9,747 bases of DNA, taken from contig DAOQAY010000110.1 of NCBI GenBank assembly GCA_035354435.1, positions 1 through 9,747 of the forward strand. Reading direction: 5' to 3'. This document shows positions 1 to 6,854 of this stretch, piece after piece. The position numbers and the translations under genes are program-made. Below the pieces are notes generated by a model. The model did not search any database, was not told the origin of the DNA, and was given only the letters and a program-made list of their open reading frames with translations. Positions within the stretch are counted from its first letter, which is position 1. Each line of letters opens with the position of its first letter. Origin of the DNA: JAKLDO01 sp035354435. Lineage in GTDB: Bacteria > UBP6 > UBA1177.

Positions 1-529
1 CAGAAGGCTGCAAACCGAAAACTTCAGAAACGGCATTGTTGACATATATCCATCTTCCGCCCTTGTGGACAAGAATAGCCGCCGGAGCGAAATCTGTGAC
101 CATTTTGAATTTATTTTCCATTTCATCAGCCAGCCTTTTCGCCTTAACTTTGTCTGAAATATCTCTCCACAAAACGAATATCGTTCTTTCATCTATTCCT
201 GAAATTCTGGTCAAATTAATTTCCGCAAAAAAAAGTTCTCCATCTGCACGAACATGGCACCATTCAAACTTATTGGAACCTGATTCAATACATCTTTTTA
301 TCTGAAGCTGTACTTTTTCCTCAGAGCTGATTTTATCGGACTGGAATTCCGGAGATATCTGCAATGGAGTTTTCCCGATGATTTCATCTTTATTTTTCAT
401 TCCGAGCATTTTCAGTGTCGCATAATTGCATTCGACGAACACGCCATCCTCAAGAATGGAAACGGGATCTTGCAAGTTTTCAAAAACATTTGAGAAAACC
501 GGCGAAAATATTTTCAAGAATTTATTCAT
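1..529 (-). CDS. PAS-domain signalling protein, N-terminal part (3' end outside window)
   Basis: The minus strand is open from an ATG at 529 to the left edge, giving 176 visible residues (MNKFLKIFSP at the start). No signal peptide or membrane segment is visible, so it is probably cytoplasmic. Residues about 15-125 form a PAS domain (PVSILEDGVFVECN opening, MLGMKNKDEIIGK in the middle, ending in the typical WRDISDK) followed by a short linker helix. A second PAS domain begins near residue 138 (APAAILVHKGGRWIYVNNAV) and is cut by the edge. The start is supported by an AGGTG ribosome-binding site five bases upstream and by a promoter at 559-586. PAS tandems of this kind usually precede a histidine kinase, GGDEF or EAL output module; none is visible here, so the output is unknown. 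It is divergent from the hybrid kinase gene, which suggests related signalling roles. Confidence 0.85.
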   Translation of the reverse strand, partial: MNKFLKIFSPVFSNVFENLQDPVSILEDGVFVECNYATLKMLGMKNKDEIIGKTPLQISPEFQSDKISSEEKVQLQIKRCIESGSNKFEWCHVRADGELFFAEINLTRISGIDERTIFVLWRDISDKVKAKRLADEMENKFKMVTDFAPAAILVHKGGRWIYVNNAVSEVFGLQPS

Positions 530-558
530 TTAGACACCTGTTCCAAATTTATTGATTT

Positions 559-586
559 ATTGTAGCAGAAAAAAGACAATTTTCAA
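559..586 (-). promoter_or_regulatory. Predicted sigma70-type promoter for the leftward PAS gene
   Basis: Read on the minus strand, TTGAAA (581-586) and TACAAT (559-564) are separated by 16 bases. A TG lies one base before the -10 box (TGCTACAAT), an extended -10. The start of transcription would fall near 552, giving a leader of about 23 bases before the ATG at 529. This is by pattern only. Confidence 0.6.
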
Positions 587-592
587 CAAACG

Positions 593-606
593 GACATAAT
601 TGTGTC
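593..606. promoter_or_regulatory. 14-bp near-perfect palindrome between divergent promoters, possible operator
   Basis: GACATAATTGTGTC is a palindrome in six of its seven base-pair positions (only T597/G602 fails). It lies in the stretch between the two divergent -35 boxes. Further GACA half-sites occur at 575-578 and 614-617. The position suits a dimeric regulator controlling both neighbours. That role is an inference, and no particular regulator family is recognised. Confidence 0.35.
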
Positions 607-643
607 GTCATCAGACAAAATCTTTCTTTCTCCAAAGGTTTTT

Positions 644-672
644 TTGACTCCATTCTGCTTTCCCTATAAAAT
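644..672 (+). promoter_or_regulatory. Predicted sigma70-type promoter for the hybrid kinase gene
   Basis: TTGACT (644-649) and TAAAAT (667-672) are separated by 17 bases; an overlapping TATAAA at 665-670 would give a 15-base spacer. Transcription would start near 679, about 25 bases before the ATG at 704. The box lies inside the reading frame that would start at GTG 602, which is a reason to prefer the 704 start. Confidence 0.55.
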
Positions 673-692
673 GCCACAGCAAACCAATTTCC

Positions 693-696
693 GGAG
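693..696 (+). promoter_or_regulatory. Ribosome-binding site that decides the kinase start
   Basis: GGAG sits seven bases before the ATG at 704. The other in-frame starts, GTG 602 and ATG 671, have no comparable site. ATG 671 also lies within or directly next to the predicted -10 box. Confidence 0.65.
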
Positions 697-703
697 AAAA
701 TAT

Positions 704-3700
704 ATGATAAAGAATAGATTCATACAACTGTTGAAAGTAAATAGAAGGATCATCCTTTTAGTTGCCGTTGCAGTTTGTGTCTCGTTGATGGCTTCTACAA
801 TCTTTACCAGATGGAAGATGCAGCAGGTCGATTCTGAAATGCGTAAAAATCTTCTGCAGCAGACCCGACTGTCCCTTGTTTCACTGAACTATTCACAATT
901 TCAATCTCTTTCCGGTAACACATCTGACTTGAAAAATCAGAATTATATAGCTCTGAAAAAACAGTTTGCAGAAATAAAAAGATCTAATGAAAAATACCGT
1001 TTTGTCTATTTGACCGGTCGCAACGCTGAAAACGAAATATTTTATTTTCTGGACAATGAATCGCCGGATTCAAAAGATTATTCGCCTCCTGGACAGCTGT
1101 ATGAAGAAGCTTCTGAAGATCTTAAATCTGTTTTTAATTCCGGACAGGAACTGGTTGAAGGTCCGATAAAAGATAGATGGGGAAACTGGATATCAGCACT
1201 AGTTCCGGTTAAAGATCCCGATACTGGAAAAATCATGGCTGTTATTGGAATGGATGTTGATGCCAGTGACTGGAAAAGCGAGATAATAGAACGGTCTGCT
1301 CTTCCTGTTATGCTGACCATTATTGTTTTAATCCTGCTGATGCTGATGCTTTTTATCACAATATCTCAAGCAGTACTGAAGGAAAGTCAGAAAAAGATTC
1401 AAGAAAGTGAACAGTTCCAGCGTTCATTGCTGGAAAACCTTTCAGTTGGAGTTATGATAATAGATCCATATACCCGGCAGATCGAAATAGTGAACAGGTT
1501 TGCATCCGAAATGATCGGTGATGATGAAAAAAATATCATTGGAAGAAAATGTCATTTGTTTGTTTGTCATGCAATGGAGAATAGTTGTCCTATTTGCGAT
1601 AAAAATCAGACAGTTGACAATTCAGACAAGATATTAATTAAAGCTGACGGAACACAAATTCCAATTCTCAAAACTGTAAAAACAATTAAGATTGAGGGGA
1701 AAGAAAAACTGCTGGAAAGCTTTATCAATATAACTGACAGGAAAAAAGGCGAAGAACAGCTCCTTGTTGCAAAAGAACAGGCGGAATCAGCAAACAAGGC
1801 CAAATCAGAATTTCTTGCTAATATGAGCCATGAAATCAGAACACCGCTTAACGGTGTCATAGGATTCACAGATCTTCTGTTAAAAACACCGATGACAAAC
1901 GCTCAGAGACAATATGCTGAAAATGCCAATATTTCCGGAAAAGCTCTTCTGAGCATAATTAATGACATACTTGATTTTTCAAAAATCGAGGCCGGCAAAC
2001 TGGAACTTGAAATAATAAATACCGATATTGTCGAATTGATGGAACAGACCGCTGATATAATTAAATATCATGCCGATCAGAAAAAACTTGAGCTGCTTCT
2101 TAACATAGACCCGTCTATGCCGAGATATGCTGAAGTCGACCCGGTCCGTCTGAAGCAGATCCTTATTAATATGCTGGGTAACGCAATAAAGTTCACATTA
2201 GACGGGGAGGTTGAACTTAAAGTCGATTTTTCACCATTGGACAGCCGGAACGGACGGTACAAATTCTCGGTCAGAGACACTGGTATAGGAATCAGTAAAG
2301 ATCAGAAAACCAAACTTTTCAATGCTTTTTCTCAAGCTGACAGCAGTACAACCAGAAGATTCGGAGGCACTGGGCTTGGACTTACTATTTCCAACCGGCT
2401 TGCTGAAAAAATGGGTGGCAGAATTGAAGTTGAAAGTGAATCAGGAAAAGGATCTGATTTTTATTTTTCTATTGAAACTGTCTATGATAAGCATCAGGAA
2501 AATATATATCAGGAAACACTTCAGATAAAACGGGCACTGGTAATTGATGACAATAAAAACAACCGTATTATCCTTGAGCACAACTTTGCATACTGGGGAA
2601 TTGAATATACAGGTTGCAGCAGTGGCATTGACGCATTAAAACTGCTCGAAGAATCAGCTGATTTTGATATTATGATCGTTGATTATCATATGCCTGATAT
2701 GGATGGACTGGAAACCATTCGTAAGATCAGGGAAAAGTTCCTTATTTCTCCGGAAAAAATACCGATCATGCTTCTCCACAGTTCTTCCGATGATCAGACA
2801 TTAAGAGATGAATGTAAGAAACTCGGCATTAAATTTAATCTTGTTAAACCTGTTAAAGCCAGAGAACTTCTGCATTTTCTTAAAAACATTGATATCAGCC
2901 GTGTAAAAAATGTCACGACAGAGATCTATGGAATAAATTATGAAAATGGAATGAAAAGATTGAAAAATCCTAATCTTTTCAAGGAAATATTAAAAGATTT
3001 TTCAAATAACTATGCTGATATTACTCAAAAGATCATAGACAATATGAATGATGGAAACTTTGCTGATGCTAAGTTCAGAGCACATTCTTTAAAAGGAATT
3101 GCAGGAAATATATCCGCTGATCAGATATATATTCTTGCCAAAGATCTTGAATCTGCACTCAAAGAGGACTTAGTTGAAAAAGCTTCTGATATTTCAGCAA
3201 AACTTTTAATTGAAACTGATAGAACAATGAGTGCAATAAAGAACTGGATATCAAATGAAGATGCACCCTTGTTAAAATATGAGCCGGAAATATCAGCTCA
3301 ACAGGCTGCTGACAATGATAACAGGCAGAAAATACTGATCGTTGATGATTCTATTGAAAACATTAAGATTCTTACATCACTTTTTAAAGAAAACAGGGGA
3401 ATATTTTCTGCTCAAGATGGAAAAACCGCTATTGAAATTGCATGCGACAAACTCCCGGACTTAATACTTCTGGATATCATTATGCCGGAAATGAACGGTT
3501 ATGAAGTTTGTGAAAGTCTCAAAAGCATTGAGAAAACAAAGGATATTCCGATAATATTCATTTCAGGGAACAGCGATGTTGAAGATATTACCAAAGGACT
3601 CGATATAGGTGCTGTCGATTATGTGACAAAGCCTTTCAATCCTCAGATAGTCATATCAAGAGTAAATACACACCTGAGATTAACTGAAGCCAGAAAAAAA

Positions 3701-4276
3701 CTTAAAGCTCTATACGGAATTGCTCTCGACTCTAATCCCCTAACGGGACTTCCCGGCAACAACTCAATTTCGAGCCGTATTGAAAACGCTATCTTAAAAA
3801 AAGAAGATGTGGGCGTTATTTATTCAGATCTTGATAATTTCAAGGCATATAACGACAAATACGGCTTTGCAATGGGTGACAAAGTTATCCTTTTCACTTC
3901 GGAAATTATTAAAAAAGCTATGAATTCCATTGAACTTACTGACAATTTTTTTGGACATATAGGCGGTGATGATTTTGTTTTAGTGATCAATTCTGAAAAA
4001 ATGAACGAGATATCCGACAGAATAATCACTGAATTTGACAAAGGAATTACGGCATTTTATTCAAAAAAAGATATCGAAAACAAATCCATAGTGTCCACCA
4101 ACCGTCTCGGCAATCAGGAAATTTTCCCGATAATTTCAATAAGTCTTGCCGGAGTCAACCTTGGCGAAAACAGCTTTTTAAATTTTCTTCAAGTAAACGA
4201 TGCCTGTGCCGAAACAAAGAAAATTGCAAAATCAATTAAAGGAAGCAGTTTTTATATGAATCAGCGGAAATATTAA
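704..4276 (+). CDS. Membrane hybrid histidine kinase: sensor-PAS-HisKA-HATPase-REC-HPt-REC-GGDEF
   Basis: This 1190-residue protein should sense an extracytoplasmic signal and pass phosphate along its own chain to a diguanylate cyclase domain. Transmembrane helices lie near residues 16-34 and 200-220. Between them is a PDC/Cache-like sensor (FVYLTGR near 100, DRWGNWISALVPV, ending GMDVDASDW near 190). A PAS domain (about 236-348) carries C283, C288, C295 and C298. HisKA follows with H376 in SHEIRTPLNG, then HATPase with N493, D525TG and GGTGLGL 554-560. REC1 has D660 and K715. HPt has H794 in AHSLKG. REC2 has D924 and K976. The C-terminal GGDEF domain has D1042, N1050, D1059 and GGDDF at 1087-1091. 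All four phospho-acceptors are present. The I-site position reads LTDN, so RxxD product inhibition is probably absent. The start at 704 is chosen from its ribosome-binding site; an in-frame GTG at 602 is less likely. The ligand is unknown. Confidence 0.93.
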   Translation: MIKNRFIQLLKVNRRIILLVAVAVCVSLMASTIFTRWKMQQVDSEMRKNLLQQTRLSLVSLNYSQFQSLSGNTSDLKNQNYIALKKQFAEIKRSNEKYRFVYLTGRNAENEIFYFLDNESPDSKDYSPPGQLYEEASEDLKSVFNSGQELVEGPIKDRWGNWISALVPVKDPDTGKIMAVIGMDVDASDWKSEIIERSALPVMLTIIVLILLMLMLFITISQAVLKESQKKIQESEQFQRSLLENLSVGVMIIDPYTRQIEIVNRFASEMIGDDEKNIIGRKCHLFVCHAMENSCPICDKNQTVDNSDKILIKADGTQIPILKTVKTIKIEGKEKLLESFINITDRKKGEEQLLVAKEQAESANKAKSEFLANMSHEIRTPLNGVIGFTDLLLKTPMTNAQRQYAENANISGKALLSIINDILDFSKIEAGKLELEIINTDIVELMEQTADIIKYHADQKKLELLLNIDPSMPRYAEVDPVRLKQILINMLGNAIKFTLDGEVELKVDFSPLDSRNGRYKFSVRDTGIGISKDQKTKLFNAFSQADSSTTRRFGGTGLGLTISNRLAEKMGGRIEVESESGKGSDFYFSIETVYDKHQENIYQETLQIKRALVIDDNKNNRIILEHNFAYWGIEYTGCSSGIDALKLLEESADFDIMIVDYHMPDMDGLETIRKIREKFLISPEKIPIMLLHSSSDDQTLRDECKKLGIKFNLVKPVKARELLHFLKNIDISRVKNVTTEIYGINYENGMKRLKNPNLFKEILKDFSNNYADITQKIIDNMNDGNFADAKFRAHSLKGIAGNISADQIYILAKDLESALKEDLVEKASDISAKLLIETDRTMSAIKNWISNEDAPLLKYEPEISAQQAADNDNRQKILIVDDSIENIKILTSLFKENRGIFSAQDGKTAIEIACDKLPDLILLDIIMPEMNGYEVCESLKSIEKTKDIPIIFISGNSDVEDITKGLDIGAVDYVTKPFNPQIVISRVNTHLRLTEARKKLKALYGIALDSNPLTGLPGNNSISSRIENAILKKEDVGVIYSDLDNFKAYNDKYGFAMGDKVILFTSEIIKKAMNSIELTDNFFGHIGGDDFVLVINSEKMNEISDRIITEFDKGITAFYSKKDIENKSIVSTNRLGNQEIFPIISISLAGVNLGENSFLNFLQVNDACAETKKIAKSIKGSSFYMNQRKY

Positions 4277-4297
4277 TAAACCTTTTCTGAGTCCTGT

Positions 4298-4326
4298 TTG
4301 ACAAAATATTTCTGATAAAATAAAAT
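4298..4326 (+). promoter_or_regulatory. Predicted sigma70-type promoter for the thioesterase gene
   Basis: A consensus TTGACA (4298-4303) is followed after exactly 17 bases by TAAAAT (4321-4326). Transcription would begin near 4333, giving a leader of about 19 bases that contains AAGGAG (4341-4346) five bases before the ATG. It has the same -10 sequence and spacing as the kinase promoter. It suggests the thioesterase is transcribed independently of the kinase gene that ends 75 bases upstream. Confidence 0.65.
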
Positions 4327-4351
4327 CTTACCGTTTTTTTAAGGAGATAAA

Positions 4352-4756
4352 ATGGAACTCGTCGATGACCTCAGATGTTTTGTATGCGGAAAAAATAACG
4401 ATTCAGGATTGAAACTGGAAATAAAAAGTGACAAAAACCTGAAAAAAGCATGGGCGGTTACAAAAATAGACGATAAATTCTGCGGTTGGTCTGGAGTAGT
4501 ACATGGCGGAATAATCAGCACCGTTCTTGATGAGATCATGGCTTATGCAGCTTTTACTGTTTATGAATCAGGTGTTACCGGTGAAATATCCGTCAGATTC
4601 AGAAAACCTGTCCCGACAGGCCGAGAAATATTGATAGAAGGATTTGTAGAATCTCAGAAAGGAAGAGTTGTATATGCCACAGGAAAAATAACACTTGATG
4701 GCGAAACAATGGCTGAATCTACCGGAAAGATGGTTATGGTCAAATCCGGCAGCTAA
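4352..4756 (+). CDS. PaaI-type hotdog-fold acyl-CoA thioesterase
   Basis: The 134-residue product has the length and pattern of a single-domain hotdog thioesterase of the PaaI/YbgC-like superfamily, which hydrolyses acyl-CoA thioesters in the cytoplasm. The active-site signature is clear: VVHGGIISTVLDE with H51-G-G and D60-E61, followed by the long central helix (MAYAAFTVY). The strands FRKPVPTGREILIEGFV and RVVYATGKITLDGETMAEST then match the usual thioesterase sheet. An N-terminal CFVCGKNN (C9, C12) is common at the start of this group. The start has a strong AAGGAG five bases upstream and its own promoter. The stop overlaps the stop of the convergent protease gene. Substrate cannot be read from sequence; no aromatic-CoA or fatty-acid genes are adjacent. 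Confidence 0.88.
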   Translation: MELVDDLRCFVCGKNNDSGLKLEIKSDKNLKKAWAVTKIDDKFCGWSGVVHGGIISTVLDEIMAYAAFTVYESGVTGEISVRFRKPVPTGREILIEGFVESQKGRVVYATGKITLDGETMAESTGKMVMVKSGS

Positions 4757-6138
4757 AAAGTATAATCAATTCTGTTCATTCCTTTCAGTTCAAACGGAAT
4801 AAGCGTTTCAAGAAGAGGTCCTTTCACACCATAGTTTTTGAGTGTTTCTGAACACTTGCCATTTTTCAGATAATAAAGTGCTTCTTTCATTGAAGCCTCT
4901 TCGACATCTCCGAAATCATGTTTATAGTCATCTGAGGCCGTACAAGTTGCAGGAATTCCGAAATAATAGTCACCGAAATCGACTGCATTTGCATTTTTAA
5001 ATGTAATCGGAACTATTGTCTGGTCACAGATGTCAAGAGCATTCATACCGACCGGTTTCCCGTATGTCGTATCACCGATGACAGATACTTCAATAAACGG
5101 TGCAAGCGAATTTATCACCATTTCCGATGCGCTGGCAGTCCCTCTTGATGCAATAATGGCAACTTTCTTAAGATTCATTGAATTTTCAAGAACTTTACCC
5201 AAATAGTTGCTGTTACTGTCAGAATGCTTGTCGTTGTACATTATTTTTATTATCTTTTCACCTTCAAGAGCCGGTCCGGCGATCAGATTTATCAAATGCT
5301 GAGAAATAGACACCAGTCCGCCGCCGTTATATCTCATATCAAGTACAAGCTCTTGAATTTCCTCAGCTTTAAAGGTAACAAAAGCCTCATTGAGTTCGTC
5401 TTTGGAAGGAGTTATAAAAGCTTTAAAGTGCAGATAACCCGTTTTCACTCCATTATTATCAACAACCGAAGTTTTCAACACCGATTTCATTGTATAATCG
5501 TCAAGATAGACCGTTGTATTTATCTCATCAGTGCCGTTCTCAAGCAGTTTCATAGCTACTGCTTCACCTTGTTTTTCAGCATCATATACATTATCCCAGT
5601 CAGTCTTTGCAATAAAACCTTCGTCAGCCGCATGTTCCTGATTATAAAGCTTATTTTCATCAAGCTGTGCAACTGTGAAACCGTTAAGTTCAAGTATTTC
5701 CTGACCTCTTTTCAAACCGGCAATTCCTGCCGGACTTTCAGGATAAACAAGTGAAACAAACAGTCTGTTCGCCTCGTCCCTTTTCCATGAAGTCCCCATT
5801 CCGTAGCGCTTCCCGGCATAATAATTATCGTGATCGACTTTTTTAACAGAATAGCTGAATCTGTCGACAACAGTCTCTCCATCAACATACTTCAGCTTAC
5901 TCAGCATATCACCGAGAGTCGCATAATCTGCTATATTGATCTCTGGAAGGTGTTCATACCACAGATACCAGTCTTTCATATAATTGTAAGCTACACAATT
6001 CACATAAGACTGTTCGCATTTTGTAGGATCGGGATTTTCAGTTCCGCATTCTTCTGTATAATCTATGTCTTTTTTCACGACACAGCCCGAAATTAAAACC
6101 GCAAGCATTATCAATAACAGAAAGAGTCCCTTTTTCAT
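4753..6138 (-). CDS. S41 family (C-terminal processing type) serine protease, lipoprotein
   Basis: The 461-residue product begins with a lipoprotein signal: MKK, a hydrophobic run, then the lipobox LISGC with C19 as lipid-anchored cysteine. It should act outside the cytoplasm. An N-terminal helical region (YMKDWYLWYEHLP, 53-65) typical of S41 proteins is followed by a PDZ-like segment (FVSLVYPESPAGIAGLKRGQEILELNG, about 127-153) and the protease core. Within the core, LDMRYNGGG is at 266-274, the catalytic serine S336 is in TASASEM, and the lysine K361 is in TYGKPVG. The 25-residue Ser-Lys spacing equals that of E. coli Tsp. Six further cysteines (31, 41, 48, 371, 399, 429) could form disulfides. 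The start at 6138 is chosen because GGAGG lies six bases upstream; an in-frame ATG at 6153 would place that site inside the gene. Targets are unknown. Confidence 0.9.
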   Translation of the reverse strand: MKKGLFLLLIMLAVLISGCVVKKDIDYTEECGTENPDPTKCEQSYVNCVAYNYMKDWYLWYEHLPEINIADYATLGDMLSKLKYVDGETVVDRFSYSVKKVDHDNYYAGKRYGMGTSWKRDEANRLFVSLVYPESPAGIAGLKRGQEILELNGFTVAQLDENKLYNQEHAADEGFIAKTDWDNVYDAEKQGEAVAMKLLENGTDEINTTVYLDDYTMKSVLKTSVVDNNGVKTGYLHFKAFITPSKDELNEAFVTFKAEEIQELVLDMRYNGGGLVSISQHLINLIAGPALEGEKIIKIMYNDKHSDSNSNYLGKVLENSMNLKKVAIIASRGTASASEMVINSLAPFIEVSVIGDTTYGKPVGMNALDICDQTIVPITFKNANAVDFGDYYFGIPATCTASDDYKHDFGDVEEASMKEALYYLKNGKCSETLKNYGVKGPLLETLIPFELKGMNRIDYTF

Positions 6139-6144
6139 TACAAA

Positions 6145-6149
6145 CCTCC
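6145..6149 (-). promoter_or_regulatory. Ribosome-binding site that decides the S41 protease start
   Basis: A full GGAGG on the minus strand lies six bases before the ATG at 6138. It falls within the five codons that an ATG at 6153 would add, so the shorter start, which begins directly with a normal lipoprotein signal, is preferred. Confidence 0.75.
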
Positions 6150-6164
6150 ACAAAAATTCCCAAT

Positions 6165-6192
6165 ATTCTACCTTTTTTAATTATTTGTTCAA
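6165..6192 (-). promoter_or_regulatory. Predicted sigma70-type promoter for the S41 protease gene
   Basis: On the minus strand TTGAAC (6187-6192) and TAGAAT (6165-6170) are separated by 16 bases. Transcription would start near 6158, leaving about 20 bases before the ATG. The promoter lies in the 69-bp gap after the phosphatase gene. I see no terminator hairpin in that gap, so read-through from the purC-ftsH side is also possible. Confidence 0.5.
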
Positions 6193-6207
6193 GTGACTGA
6201 AAATTAT

Positions 6208-6843
6208 TTACTTTATCTGACCGAAATCATCAAACGGATGATATTTGACCCCTTTCTTGTCAAGTCGTTGTGCAAGTGAGCCTGTCGCCCATATCTCCGA
6301 GGCGTGTTCTGAAGCACAGAAATCAGTTTCGCCGTCACCGATATAAACAGTTTCATAACCTTCGCAAATTATCTTTTCCACCATTGCTCTTTTGCAGTTG
6401 GGACATGTTCCGCATAACTGAGGAAGAGTGTCAGGACATGGAATAAATTTCCACTTCCCATCGCCTAAGTATTTGATATTATTGGCAATTATCAACCCTA
6501 TCCACGAGACACCGCTCCCCTCTTTCCCCAATATAAACTCAACGAACGACCTGAATCCGCCACTCAGTATCATCATTTTATCGCCATGTTTATGAACTCT
6601 TCCAACAAACTCGCTGAATCCATTGCGGATCTTGATGTTTTTTGAAATAAAATCCCAAAGCTCTTTTTCTGTCACTTTCATCAGATCGACTTCTTCAAAA
6701 AGAGCCTGAGTTCTTGATATCTCACCATTGAACATTCTATTTTCAGGAACAAGCCAGTCCTTGACACAATATTTGTCAAAAACTTCGACAAGAGTGTCTT
6801 TCAGAGTTATTGTTCCGTCAAAATCTACAATATAATATTTCAT
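6208..6843 (-). CDS. HAD superfamily phosphatase (subfamily IB, MtnX/SerB-like)
   Basis: The 211-residue cytoplasmic protein shows all HAD motifs: DFDGT at 7-11 (D7 nucleophile, D9 acid/base), the motif II serine S94 in MMILSGGF, a basic patch K151-R152, and GDGETD at 169-174 for magnesium. A helical cap lies between motifs I and II. Together this fits HAD-IB phosphatases such as MtnX and phosphoserine phosphatase relatives. A cysteine group C136, C144, C147, C150 (the last three in CGTCPNC) precedes motif III; a related Cys-rich segment occurs in MtnX-like proteins and may bind zinc. No methionine-salvage or serine genes are nearby, so the substrate is undetermined. The gene starts 11 bases after the lipoprotein stop, with only a weak AAAAGAA upstream, which suggests translational coupling in the ftsH operon. 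Confidence 0.87.
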   Translation of the reverse strand: MKYYIVDFDGTITLKDTLVEVFDKYCVKDWLVPENRMFNGEISRTQALFEEVDLMKVTEKELWDFISKNIKIRNGFSEFVGRVHKHGDKMMILSGGFRSFVEFILGKEGSGVSWIGLIIANNIKYLGDGKWKFIPCPDTLPQLCGTCPNCKRAMVEKIICEGYETVYIGDGETDFCASEHASEIWATGSLAQRLDKKGVKYHPFDDFGQIK

Positions 6844-6854
6844 TGAAAATTCTT

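Noticed and set aside
36..305. 89-codon open frame on the plus strand at the left end
   Set aside because: The minus strand here encodes a clear PAS-domain protein; the plus frame has no domain signature.
3962..3976. Hypr-type (cGAMP) assignment of the GGDEF domain
   Set aside because: The guanine-contacting residue equivalent to PleD D344 is Asp (D1059), not the Ser seen in Hypr enzymes.
4277..4340. Possible terminator after the kinase gene, suggested by the T-run at 4334-4340
   Set aside because: No GC-containing inverted repeat precedes the T-run; the segment is better explained as the thioesterase promoter and leader.
5224..5754. 176-codon open frame on the plus strand inside the S41 protease gene
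   Set aside because: It is antisense to a protein with intact PDZ and catalytic regions; the translation is Phe/Ile/Lys-rich low-information sequence typical of a shadow frame.
6179..6210. AATTATTT direct repeat (6179-6186, 6202-6209) and a TTCA/TGAA-like symmetry between the copies in the phosphatase-protease gap
   Set aside because: Short AT-rich repeats are expected by chance here, and the symmetry cannot form a stable terminator hairpin with a sensible loop.
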